Assembly (NCBI GenBank): GCA_037178855.1
Contig: JASJZC010000002.1
Span: 7,762,501 to 7,826,500, forward strand
From: Oscheius sp. JU75
Taxonomy: Eukaryota; Nematoda; Chromadorea; Rhabditida; Rhabditidae
DNA length: 64,000 nucleotides
Direction: 5' to 3'
The position numbers were made by a program, and so were the translations under genes. Positions 44,096-56,176 of this stretch are shown here, piece after piece. The notes below the pieces were generated by a model that was not told where the DNA came from, searched no databases, and saw only the letters and a list, made by a program, of their open reading frames with translations. Every line of letters starts with the position of its first letter. The first letter of the stretch is position 1.

Positions 44096-47000
44096 ATGAC
44101 CTCGCTGTCAAAGCAGCTAGAAACGCTGCGTACGGCTACAGCCGGACAGTTGACAGTAGAAAAGAGGCATGTTTCCTTGCTCTTCGACCGCCAGGAGGCC
44201 GAGAAACTTGACAGAGAGACTGTCTTCAAGATTGGTAGGCTATCAGATACGATTTAGAAGGATTTGTCCGAAAATTTAGGCTCGACCGGCTACGCGCAGC
44301 TGAAAAAACTAGACTTGACGAGCTTTGACGACTGCGACGAGTTCTTCGAGGAGACCGTCCTCAATTTCCAGCGAACCATGATCAGCAAGGCTGAAAATCA
44401 GGCCCTGGACGTGAAATTGGAGCGATTCATCTTTAAGCTATCACCCTACTTACTTCATTTCTCCTGTCAGCAGGTCCTCGAGTGGCTTATTCATAGATAT
44501 CAGGTCATTTTTTCGATGATTCGGACACAAATCTGGTTCAGATTCACGCTTACAATGCCGAATTCCTCATGTCGGCCTTTCTGCCCTTCCACGACACGAA
44601 TCTCTACGGCCGGCTGCTCTCAATCATCGAATTCAATTTCGCCACTTCTAAGGACTGGGCCTTCCTGCAGGAATTCGGGAAACTGCAGATCCCGGTCCCG
44701 TTCAGAATTGTAACTTTTAAGTCTATCTGAAAATTCTCCGGAAGAGATGCAGTAGTGTACAAACGCACAGGCTTGTTGCCCACAAGCCCATAAAATTTCT
44801 TTTTGGTTCGATTTTTTTTGTTTAACGGTACGCTCTTCCTACTTTCCACGCTGCATCCATTCTAAATTTTTGAACTTTGGCTCTAAACACTTCAAGAGTC
44901 CTATTGCTGATCTTCTGAGGAAGGGGCCTCTCCCCTCGTAGAAATGCTCCGAAATCACTAGCAGTCTTATTTGGCAATGCCTGCAATCAGTTATAGAATA
45001 AATTCCCTTTTCAGATCATCAAGAATGCCCTCTCCAGCAAGCATTCCCTCCTCAGCCGTATTTCCGACCACATTGATAAGGCCCTCAGTGTAAGAAACCT
45101 CTTTATTTGTATCTAACCGCCATTATAGATCGTGGGAGCCGACTTCCTCGAGACCAAGTCCTCCCATCTGTTCACCTTCTACGCTAAAGTGACCCTAGCC
45201 ACTCTGGACCAAGCCAAACAGGCTGACGATGGGCTAATTTCCAAGATTGTTCCGATGCTCGGAAATGGTTTACGGTATTTTTTGTACTTTTTAAAATAAA
45301 AATTAATGCTAGGAGCCCGATAGCCTCGTTCCGGAACGCCTCAATGATGATCATCTGTCAGCTCTGTCTCACTGTTAAGCTCGCAGTCCCAATCCGCAGC
45401 TCAATCACCAAAATTCTCATGATGGTGAGCTTTTCTGAAGAGAGTGACTTACAACTAAACGACGCGCGTTTTTGTATTTGAATTTTGCGCGGCAAGTTCA
45501 AGAACTCGGATTCCAGTTGTTTTGCAGTTTCCGGTAAATCAGTGTTTGACCAAGATTATTTCAGAAACTTCGAGAAACGACCCTGACGACGTCTCTGTCC
45601 ACCCTGATAGTCGTATGTCAGCTCCAGGGCATTGAGAGCTTCTCGAAGAAGTAATTTTATGAATACTTCAAGAAAATCGAATATTTTAGAGCCACTCTGA
45701 AGCTGATTAGACGCGCCGACAGCCTGGGAATCTGGACGGCTTTACAGACTCTGGCCGAGCAGACGGATCTGCAGGCCTTCCTGGATCCGTTCTGGACGTC
45801 GCTCTTCGAGATTGTGCAAAATGGTAGGTGTACTATGAAATTTCCCAGGAAACAACGATTTTCGAAAAACAGTCTAGGTTCCGATTAAAGAAGGCGGCTG
45901 CAATTCATGAATAACAGTCTGCCGGTCTCTGGCCCATATCTTTTCAACCTACATCTTTTTTTATTCTGTCGAGAATCCCATCCTAATCTTGTGAATTTGT
46001 CCCTTCCAAATTCTACGGTAATATTCAGAAGAACAACCGTCGGCTCTGTTGGTGTGAAATTACCTTATTCTGGCCGTTGTGAGGTAAACCTAAAAAACAT
46101 TAACGCGGATCGAACCCGACCTATTAGAATCGCAGCCCATCGTTCTAACCACTAGGCTATTTGTGCGCAGTGAATATGGAAGAGCAGAGACCGTTGGGCT
46201 TAAGCATAAGATCATCTGTGGCCATATCTGTAAACGTGGAAGTTTTGCAGTGAATACTATTGGACCTAAAAGGCTCTTGAGGCCCTCTTTAGGCACCAAT
46301 AGCATCTTTTTTTTTGCAGATTTGTTTAGTGAAAAAGAAATAGCCAGGAGCTAAGCTTTTTTGCTCACAAAAGTTGACTTGTCACTTGTAATCTCTTGAC
46401 ACGAATAGTCTTGTCAACGTTTGGCTCCCCAAAACCGAGATCATTGTGAGTTTGTGCTGCTGCGTTGCTGTTGCTCCAACTACTCGTCATATTTATATAG
46501 TGGCCCCCACCTAACATTTCACATTACCCTTGACTAATTTTAATTTTTCAGAAGAAACATCGGACGAGGACCGCGAGGCAGCTTTCAAAGCCATCCAGAA
46601 GACGGGTGAAGTCACTAGGCTGAGCCCGGACCAGGCCAGAATCTACCTCACTCAGCTGCTGGCAGCGTACTCGACAGGCCTCTCGGTCCCGAAAGTCATG
46701 GAGAAGGAAGTATACAACCTGTGTTTGAGGTAGGCTCAGATTTTTCAATTATTGTAGACAGGTTTGCGGCAGTTTGATAGGGACAGAGTGAGAGGCAGTC
46801 ATAATGAGAAAGGAACAGTGACAGATTGTAACATTTGGTTCACATGGAGAGGGGCGATGACAAAATGACAACATGCTTTTTTAGTATTTCTGGGCACCCG
46901 ACTCGATGGCAAAAACTTGGTGCAGCGTTTCTCTCGAAAAGTTTGTTTCAAAATCTATCTAATTTACCCCTGGCGTCATTTTTGCTAGAGATTCATTTGG

Positions 47001-50000
47001 GCCATGTATAACTGGCAGGGAAAGTGCTGGCTGTGATACATTGATAGAATCTGAAAGATTCAAAATAAAATGAGACATTTCAGATTCTCGAACGAATGGG
47101 AAGAACTATTAGTCGAGTGGACAGCCCGTGACAGGGAGACGCTGGACAGATTCGTCAAGACGTTCAAGCTCAAGAATCTGGTCGCCATCCCGACGCCCGA
47201 GCTCCGTAAACGTCACCGCAGAAGGTCCAATTCGATGAGAAAGAGCATCTCTGAGTCCCAAGAGCAGCATAAACAGACGGCCGAGGAGCGTGCTCAGGCA
47301 ATGGCCACCGCTTCGGAATTCGCCAAACGTGTCAAGTTTTCCGGAGATCCAATTAGAAAGGCAATGGAGTGGATCACGAGCGAGGATATCGAAAACGTAC
47401 GTTATTTCTGATAGCTGCTTCCCAAATCAAGCAGTTTGGTGACCATTCGAGTCGTATTGAAAGGCCTGGTTTCAGGTCAAAGACTGTTGATACGATTCAG
47501 CCATGTTAACCGGACTCGAAATTAAACAATTTACAATTTCTAATTTTCAGCTCTCCTGGGCCCTGGAAGAGATGTCCGTCCGTCCCACCTACCTCTCGAA
47601 TCAGCTGGAAGAGGACGTGGAGGAGTTCGCGGTCAGAGCTGTCAAATTTGCCGAGAATCAGAGCCCCACAGTGATGGAAAAGATCAAATCCGCTATGGCT
47701 ACTGTAAGCTCTCCTTGTTGACAATTTATGTGGACAAATTTAGGCGAACTTGCCAGCTGATTTCGTGGTCTCGATGCTGTCTCGTCACGAATTGAACCCC
47801 TCCAAAGCCAAAAAGTCAAAGGGGAAGGAAAGACTGACGCCAGAGCGGGCCTTTGAGGACCAGAAGGACGAGGAATACTGGACTAGAGCCAAATTCGTCG
47901 TCGAGACCCTAACAGTTTCAGTCAAGCGCTCAGTTAACCAGAAACTGTATGCGCTGCTGTTTGACATGCTCAAAGAGTAAGTGATTTTAAAAAGTTATGT
48001 CAAGTACTCATGTAAGAATGCAATCTAGAGACAAGGTATTTGACAGGGCAAAATGAGACAGATTTATTCGGCCATTTGACTCAGGGTACAGGGACTACGA
48101 GAGTGACAGGGAGAGAAAGAGTGAATAACATAGACCACGAGATGTATCAGGACAGATTAGGTAACCGGCTAGTTCACAGGGACACCGAGTAGAGAAAGAG
48201 AAACACGAAGAATACGATTAACAGGTTTTAAAGTTCTGTCAATGGTAGTCAGGACACTGTCAGAATTTTGTCAATTCGGGAAAACGAATTCTGACATATG
48301 GTTTCTGGACCGGGTTAGATGGACGTTTTGACAGAGACAATTGACAGCTCGTTGGACCGGCTACGTAACTGACAAATTGACACAGCCAGCAAAATACTAA
48401 AGGACAGGTTGGAAAAACATTTTGAGAAATTACGAGTTCTCAATAAAAAAAATATGCCCATTTCCAGATCCCAATCGATCCAAAACGGCCAACTGCAGTA
48501 CTCGGTCCAGCATTCTCTGATTTCTCTCCTGATCAAGATGATCTCCTCGCCTGGAAGCTACAAGATCACCATCAAGGATCTGCAGATTGACCCCGTCGTA
48601 GAGACGATGCGCTCAACTGCAAGTCATCATATCCTCAGAGATTCACTCAAGCTCCTCACGGCGGCTGTTCAGCTCAATCCGGTGAGATATAGCTCGTGTT
48701 TTGCTACAAAAGAGTCGGCAGTGTCAAAATTCTCTGTCAATTTGTCAGATTGCTTTGTGGTTGACTGTCTATGCCAATTGCAATTTGATACTACAAAAAT
48801 GCAGTGTCAACTGACCAGTTTAGTACACCTGTTGAGCACTCTCTTTCAACTTGTTTCCGTAAATTCCTTTGTCTCTGTCCCCATTGTTTCGCCCAGAAAT
48901 TCGTAGATAGCCTTTTCTCCATTCATGTGAAGCCCTTCCTCCCCTTCTAAAAATCGCCAGAATACAAGCCGGAACTGGCACAACCTGTCCACCAATCGTA
49001 CCCTAATCCATTCCGTTTACAGAACTCTGTCACGTCGCACATCATGTCCGTCTTCACCTTCATGGGCAGTGGCCTTCTGCGCAAAGACAATGATCTCACC
49101 CTGGACATTATCGAGCGCACCGTCGAGGCTCTCTTCACCGCTGTCGTCAATAATCAGTCCATCCAAAAGCCTGAAATTGCTCAGAAACTCATTGCCGTGA
49201 CAAAGGTTTTTGCCGCCTCGGCTCCAGATATCCCAGCTCATCGACGAGCCCGTATGGCCAGGGCCATATCGCGTGCCGTCGGTGTGGAAGGAGCCTGGCT
49301 CGTCGCCTGCGTCATGATTGAGGGCTTTTGCGCGAAATGGCAGCGGAATGACCCGAACAAAAAGAACACCGAGCAGGACGCCTTCGAGGATATCGCCCAG
49401 GAGCTCAGTGCCAGTCTGGACCCCGCCGAACAGCTCAGTGTCGTCCTGGACCTCGTGCAGTTTGTCGTTCGCTTAGGAGGAGATCAAAATCCACCCAAGA
49501 AGTCCCTCCAAACGGATACAGCCATCTTCGATCGGACCAAGTTTACGGTCCAGAAGTTGAGACATTTCCGATTTGTGCTGGTAGGAATTGCGGTGAAGAT
49601 ACTCAGCAATCGACAGCTGCTAGACAAGGTATGTTCGAATGCATATGGTTTAGATAATTAAAGGGATAGAGTGCAAGAGTTGTTTTGCTGCTTGAAAATA
49701 TCGTAATCCAGTCTAGCTTTGTACTTTTCGGAGCCGTAGACTCGTTTTTAAATTTGTAAGCGTGTTAAAACAATTCAGCACCATTAACTACACAAGAAAG
49801 TCTAGTTTGACGTGAAAAATCAGTGTTGATCCTTTTTATTGTACCGGGGATGTTTTGCGGCGATAGCGTTCGATCTGGCAGATTAGGCGACGTTGGGGTC
49901 GGGTAGTATCTGGATCAACCCCCTTTAGAGCGTATTATGGTTGCTAATATGCTCTTTGGTATACTTGGGACTTTTACAGTAAAACTATTATTAATCACTG

Positions 50001-53000
50001 ATTCGATATCTACGTCCGAATAGTCGGATTCTTCTTCTATAACTTCTTCCTCTTTAGTTTCTTCAGAAGCTTCATCCATAGCCTTGCCAGATCGGACTTT
50101 TGAAGAAAATTGGAAAAACACAAAAACAAAATAAGTTAAAAATGACAACAACGACGACATCTCCCGCAGCAGAAACAGTGTTGCCGCGCATTTGGATTCA
50201 AATTCGTCTCGACTCGAACTATATCTCGAGCGAATTGAGTCGAGTCGAACAAGTCTTTCTTTTCTGTTTCAAACACAACATTTTAGCTCTCCCGAACCAG
50301 CGACGAGGAGCTCTACGAGACTATGCTGCCGATTGGACAGCGGCTGATGACCGCCTCTGTGGAACTCGACGAATTTGGAGCCAAGGAGAGCCAGATGGCC
50401 GAGAAAAGTGCCGATCCGCAGACCCTGAGATATTGGGTAGCTCTTCAGGGAAGGTCGGATACTGTCTCGGAGAAGGTTGGTAACTTTTATCATTTTTTGT
50501 CCCATGTGCATAAAACCGACCGTCCGAGTCTTTTGTAGACTTTTTTGAGCTGAGTAAGAATGTATTAAGGGGTTTTCTGTTTCAAGCGTAGATACAGCTC
50601 CTTTCCTTTCACCCTGTTTCTATCAATTTTATCTCCCCAAAAACTTTGACGCGCGTAGTTGAAACTAGGTCCGTGTGTCTTGCCGTTATCCTAGCTATAC
50701 CAATTGTGCCCTATTCCAGCTCCGTTTCCTTCTTCCTGGAGGCGTGGCTGCCCGACTGATTTCCAACGTACTGGAGGACGAGAAGACGGAGTCTCGAATG
50801 CGCGAAAAGGTTCTCCAGCTGGCCAATGTCAAGCTCCTCACAGACGGCTTCTTCTACACGGATAGCGGCATCAATGAGAGACATCTCAGCCGTCTGGCCA
50901 GCGTCCTGAACAAGTGGATTGCCCCGCATCGCTCTGACCCTGCCATGATCGAGCTGTGCAAGAACGCGACCTTCAGTCTGAAGCTCGTGGCCAAGAGAAT
51001 CCCGAAACAGTCCGAATCGGCCGTGCTCACTGAGACGATGGAGAAGGCAGTGGAGCTGGTGAATCAGTGGCAGAGCCTCGATGAGAGCATGGTCGGAAAT
51101 GTGCTCTTTTTGGCTGGAGAGTTGATCAGGTTGGTGTCTTTTTAATCTACTTTCTGATATGTTATGCTCGGCATCCTTGGCCAACGGAACTAAGATTCTG
51201 AATTTGTGCTAGTGGTCTTGTCACAATATCTCTGTCAACCAGTTCTGCTTATCATGTCCATGTCCATTCTGTCATTTGCTTATTCTATCTCTGTCAATTT
51301 GTTGACATCAAACTGTCAGTCAATTCTCAGGGCCTGTCAACTTTTGTTCTATTCACCTTCCTTTCATTTTCCTGATCCGTAATCTTCTCTGGCACTGTGT
51401 GATCATCTGAAACCGAAGTTTGTCCATTGCAACGTGTCATTTTTTCCGTAAGAGTTATACCCTGCATATTCCCGCTGTCTCTGTCTGTTATTCGAGTCTC
51501 ATGACCTGTTCAAACCAGCGAGAGATTTAGGAGTCAACAGGGCTTCTGCGATTCAAAAAACTTGCGCGATCCTTTCTACTCTTTCAAAGTGTCCCCTCTT
51601 TTGTTCTTCACGCATCGGTGCTCTATCCCCTGCCAAATTAACGTCCAAAGCTCTTATTTTGTCCCCCATATCGCCTTGTCCATCTCCTTTCATCCTCTCC
51701 ACCCTGTTTCTGTCCCTTTTAACTCTCCAAAAATACTGTCTTTGGACAACAGCTACAATGACCTAACAGTTTGACAGAACTGCTCTTCAATCGCTTGGCT
51801 CCTTATAAAAGTATCCATTTTCAGATCGCACAACATGCGCTGCACGATGCTCTCCTGTGAGCCTCTGCTCCAAGTCTGTCTCTCGATAATAGGCGAATAT
51901 CTCTCGGCCTCGCAGAAGAACAAGATCCAAGAAGAGGAGACGAGCTCCCAGACGAAGCGCCAACGCGTCCGACAGCAGTCCCTGAGTGGCAGAAAACTCG
52001 GATCCGATACCTTGCTGGTAGTTTTTATTAATAACAATTAAAGTATAGGCAAAATTCCAGATCGCCTCGTTGTCCTGTCTCCAACGAATCCTGGATCAGT
52101 TTGCTGCGTTTGTTACAAGCCATCTGAGCACCATTTTCATCGCATTTGCAAGATTGAGCGGCAAATTCCCGATTCTCGAGGCTAATCCGGTTCCGGCAAA
52201 GGGAACTGTTCAGCACAGGTAGGCATTTTGTTTATTGACTTGGGCTTGGCGCAACTAAATCCATTAGCTTGTTATAACATTTTCCAAATCGAGTCTTATT
52301 GCGGCAATCTGACTAGGGCATTGGGGATTCCAATCATAATTGGTAAGAACTACAAATGTTTACGATTACCACCAACGTTTGCAAAATAATATGATAAAAA
52401 CGTATCAGTTTCGAAGAGAAATAGTAGGGAAATATGTATAATTGAAGTTTGGGGGTAGTAGTAGATGTATGGATAAACATGAAATTCGCCATGAGATGCC
52501 TGTTGAAAGGTATGTCGAAATTTGGAAGTTAGTATGCTGCCTCTTTACTGATTTGTCGAGCTGGCTATTTCCACGTCTTGTCAGACGTACGAGATTCTTG
52601 TCTTTCAAACGGACCCATTTCAATTTGAAAATAACTTATTTCAATTACTGTACGGACGTCCAAACCCTCTTTCTTCTTTCAGACTCTCGCTGATAAATGT
52701 AGCCCTCTCGAATCTGGAGTTCCGTACTCTGCCCGGTCACTTTGCCACAGCCGTCCGTGAGATTGCCCCCGAAGAAAAGTCCCTTGCCGCGCTGATGTCT
52801 CTTCTCTCCAGCTACTTCCATCGCTTCAATCGTCGCAACACTGCCGCGGCTTGTGGACAACTTACCACAGAGATTTTCCTCCCAGCACTGGAATTCCGTA
52901 ATCTGGAGAGGAAGCCTGAGGTAAGGCTCGTTTATTGACCAACGACCAAATATTAAAATCCCGCTAAAACTGACCAGAAATACCGTAATCCGTTTTCCCT

Positions 53001-54683
53001 TCGAAATCCCAGGGGTTTGAACTGGTTTTTGCGCGAATCTTAGAAATTTCTGGCAAGCTCTTTCCAAACATGCCTAAGATAGTCTGCTGTCATCAGAAGA
53101 AACTCTAAAATACTGCCAAAAAGCTATACTTACAATAATCCTTCATCTTGAGACTAAAATACCGTTTGAATTCCTAAGTTATTGAATCTTTTTTGGCGGG
53201 AATCCAATTGTTTTCCGTTTACATTCCCGCTTCTTCAGAAATTCGAAAATGTCGCCAATGTGGAGAAGAATGTTGCCAAAACTATGCTCAAGATGGCCGA
53301 TCTCCTGGTGGAATCGGAGCTACGAGCAGTCTTCACGAGTCTGGTCAAATGGGCCGAGGTAGGACTGTCAGCCGATTCTTCTCGCGATGTCCGAGTTCGT
53401 CTTGTCGTTCTCTTCCACTTTGCTAACGAGTAGGCTTAATTTTTAGCTAAAATGAAACTGCATATATTTAGGTTTTACAACTACTTCAATCATTTGGCCA
53501 TGCCCTATTTTGGAACCCTGCTGGAAATGGCTCCGAAAGTGCTGAGAGGATGCAATGCCACGCAGAACCCAGGTATATTTTCGAGCTTTTTTCCATGTTT
53601 TTTGAACAGATAAGACAGTTGTTGGCTAGCCTGGGACGAAACTCGGGAAGATTTATATGGTAAAAACCAAAAAGCTCTAAAGAGTTTGTGGCTAAAGTTT
53701 GAACTAGAAAGGCTTCTAGTAGAGGTAGACTCCCCTATAGTAATATTCCGAATCCAGATTTGGCCGAAAAAAAAACGCGAAGAAACTGCAAAACTCTTGA
53801 TTATTGAGATTTGAACCAGGCCTTGTCTTGATAGGTTTTTGTCCAAAAACTGGTTTAAAGACACAGGACTGGGTATAAAAATACGACAAACTTTGACAGT
53901 CTTAGGTTTGATTAAAAACTGATGACAGAAAAGAAGTTGACAGTTAATACGTACCGTGATAAAGGGACTGAAAGTAAACGAATTGAAATACTTGCCAAAA
54001 TGTGTGGCTAGTTGTTTGGACCGGTTGAACGGTAAGAAGTAAAGCAAAATAATTAACATTGATGGAAGGTCAGAAGTGTGACAATTTCAATTCCAGACAC
54101 CTCCACCCTACTGCTAAGCGGAAAACGCGACACTGTCGAAGGCCTGGAGACGGATCTTCTCCTCACCCAAGTCATTACCTTCATCGGTAACTGCGGCCGT
54201 CACAAGGAGTTCTTGGCTCAGTACGTTTTTTTACCTCCTCCACATCTTAAAAACTTCAGAGACTGTGTCAGCTCCTTGGCCCTGGCTCTCGTAGAAGAAC
54301 TGGTCAATACTCGTGTAGCTGGCCACGAGGCTCGCTGTGTTCCTCATCTCGCCGATGCTCTTTATAGGTAAGACCCTCTTAAATTTTCTTTTAAATCCAT
54401 TAATAGAATGTGTGACGCCGCGGCGGAGTCCTTCCCGGACGTGCTGAACAAGATTATGCTGAAGACACGCAACAATCGCCCGAAGATTCGCTTCCGTACC
54501 CTCCTAGTCGTCGAGGCCCTTCTAGACAAAATCGGCGATGGAATAGCTCCCCATCTGCCGCTCATCATGCCCTTCCTGTCCGAGCTGCTCGAGGATGAAA
54601 ACAAGAATGTGGAGGACCAGTGCGACCGTGTTATTCGCCTCCTACAGAAGAAGTTTGGCGAGAATATTTCCGAGGGATTTTGA
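44096..54683 (+). CDS. HEATR1: HEATR1/UTP10, small-subunit processome protein
   Basis: Twenty-four exons: 44096-44234, 44280-44503, 44542-44709, 45015-45089, 45129-45274, 45313-45424, 45565-45650, 45690-45823, 46552-46729, 47084-47396, 47551-47703, 47744-47976, 48468-48681, 49023-49628, 50287-50475, 50720-51129, 51825-52017, 52061-52218, 52683-52920, 53239-53429, 53472-53572, 54097-54220, 54260-54367 and 54407-54683; 1589 residues, shorter than human HEATR1. The N terminus MTSLSKQLETLRT...SLLFDRQEAEKLDRETVFKIG is the family signature; exons 2-3 (LSPYLLHFSCQQVLEWLIHR, IHAYNAEFLMSAFLPFHDTN) are U3snoRNP10-type. The rest is HEAT-like helical, ending KKFGENISEGF. The nucleolar protein supports rRNA transcription and 18S processing. 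Several introns are TGACA/TGTCA blocks. Confidence 0.93.
46082..46175 (-). mobile_element. tRNA-derived SINE-like repeat in HEATR1 intron 8
   Basis: On the minus strand an A-box-like TAGCCTAGTGGTTAGAACG and B box GGGTTCGATCCGCG are spaced as in a tRNA. No matching acceptor stem, so not annotated as a tRNA gene. Confidence 0.6.
46735..46865. repeat. TGACA-rich block in HEATR1 intron 9
   Basis: GACAGG, GACAGAG and GTGACAG words recur on the + strand over about 130 bp. Confidence 0.55.
47990..48425. repeat. TGACA-rich block in HEATR1 intron 12
   Basis: TTGACAG, TGACAGG, GACAGA and GACAG words at irregular spacing dominate the + strand of this intron, immediately upstream of exon 13. Confidence 0.65.
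48690..48895. repeat. TGTCA-rich block in HEATR1 intron 13
   Basis: TGTCAAAATTCTCTGTCAA, TTTGTCAG and AGTGTCAACTG words: the complement of the intron 12 block, so exon 13 lies between inverted blocks. Confidence 0.6.
50165..50275. repeat. Palindromic TCGAGTCG element in HEATR1 intron 14
   Basis: TCGTCTCGACTCGAACTATA and the mirrored CGAATTGAGTCGAGTCGAAC form a hairpin. The preceding GTTGCCGCGCATTTGG resembles the start of the element at 15481, suggesting related MITEs. Confidence 0.45.
50510..50600 (-). repeat. SINE body fragment in HEATR1 intron 15
   Basis: TTGTAGACTTTTTTGAGCTG and AGTAAGAATGTATTAAGGGG are the reverse complement of the SINE body seen at 13190-13250 and 26480-26530. Confidence 0.5.
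51215..51780. repeat. TGTCA-rich block in HEATR1 intron 16
   Basis: The + strand is rich in CTGTCA, TGTCAA, TGTCCA and CTGTC words across most of this 695-base intron. Confidence 0.65.
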
Positions 54684-56160
54684 GCTTAATTTCCCGCTCA
54701 AACTGCTAGTTTTTCGTTGATTTTCAGATGTTCACGAATTTTTGGTGTTAAGTTTACCGCCTAAACTCTTGCTTTTCCTGCCCTAGTTTCTCTAGCGTTA
54801 AATTCCTGTTCAAATTGTTGACTTTTGGTAAGTTTTTTGGTGTTAACTTCCTACCGAAATTGTTGATTTTCCTGCTCTAGTTTCTTGGCTTTTACTACGG
54901 TAATCTCCGCCCAAATTGTTGACTTTCGACTAGACCCTAATGTCGACTTTCCCGCCCAACTTGTTGATTTTTGGTTGTTATAAAAGGTTACAAACTTTTT
55001 AAAGGGGCTTGATGGCAATTTGTATCCGTTAATGGAACGGTAGCTACATATCTGATGACAGTATTTGTTCGAAAGGGGGACAGGGAGAGAGACAACCTCC
55101 GATTCACGGTTGTCAATGTCTCTGTTTGTTCTGATTATTCACCCCCACACCAGCACAGCCAGCGCCATCTGGGCACATTTTCCGCGTCTGTGTGCTGCTT
55201 CGTGCCTACCTTTTTCTCGTCATGCTGAACGCTGTGAGTTGCTATTTTTTGATGAGAAAAGGCAACATTTTGAGAATTCAAACAGGAAAAAATGAGCCTA
55301 ACAAAGATTAATTTGCAGTTTGTGACAGATAGGCAGGCGATAAATGACCTTCACCGAGTGATCTTTTGGACCCGAACAAGAATTGGTCTTTCTGTAGGAT
55401 TTGACGTCAATTTATGAATTTTTATTAAAAAAAAATATGACTTTTGAGCGGAAAAGTTGGACGATTTTGTAGTTGGCAGTCTTCCCATGAAATACGGGTT
55501 TTGGATGTAAGTGAATTGGTCGAAATTCTTACCCATACCAAACGTATCTTTATAATTTTCCATGTTTTTTTTGCATAATTTGCTGCAACTCCTTAAAAGG
55601 AATTGAAACAGCCACTTTAACCCATAAAGATAAAGAGTTTTTGTTCTTCTTCGGTGCCCGAACACTTTTTTTTCTTAAAATTGTGTTCTGGTCAAAAACT
55701 CACACGCCTGTGTGCGGAATATTATTTGCATAGTCAAAAAATGAGTGTAAACGGAACCTGAACTATCGAAATGATATTCTCGCCATGTTTGGAAAGACGG
55801 TAAACCTATATTATCGCAATAAAAACATTTTGAGACTGTTAGACGGAATACTTTTCATTGCACAGTATTGATCGTTTACTGTAGTTTTCAAGAAAGTTTT
55901 GTAGATGGATTTCGTTACAAAAGACGCTCCAGACAAGTTTTGCTGCACTTTTTCCCGACATCATTCTCTCGCCAAAGCCGCTTCAATTTCGTGCCTATAG
56001 GACGATTTATTGCACAATATTTTCTACTCAAAAGTGCCTCATACGTCTCAAAGTTTCCAATAGATGTCTCCATCCAAAATGGTCATAGCTCCTGTCTCTC
56101 TCCCTCTCTCCCTCTTTGTTGTCCTAAATGACGTCACCCCCTTTCAACATGTTGATGTCC
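54684..56160. other. Intergenic region HEATR1 to COA3
   Basis: The first 300 bases after the HEATR1 stop contain several diverged repeats of a TTTCCCGCCCAAATTGTTGACTTT-like phrase, each shorter than 30 bases. No credible gene elsewhere. GTCCTTGCAG at 56157-56166 precedes the COA3 start. Confidence 0.45.
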
Positions 56161-56176
56161 TTGCAGGTGGACCGAA

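Noticed and set aside
53505-54059. Minus-strand frame of 184 codons in HEATR1 intron 21
   Set aside because: Intronic and of biased composition with no recognisable domain;no splice sites on that strand support it.
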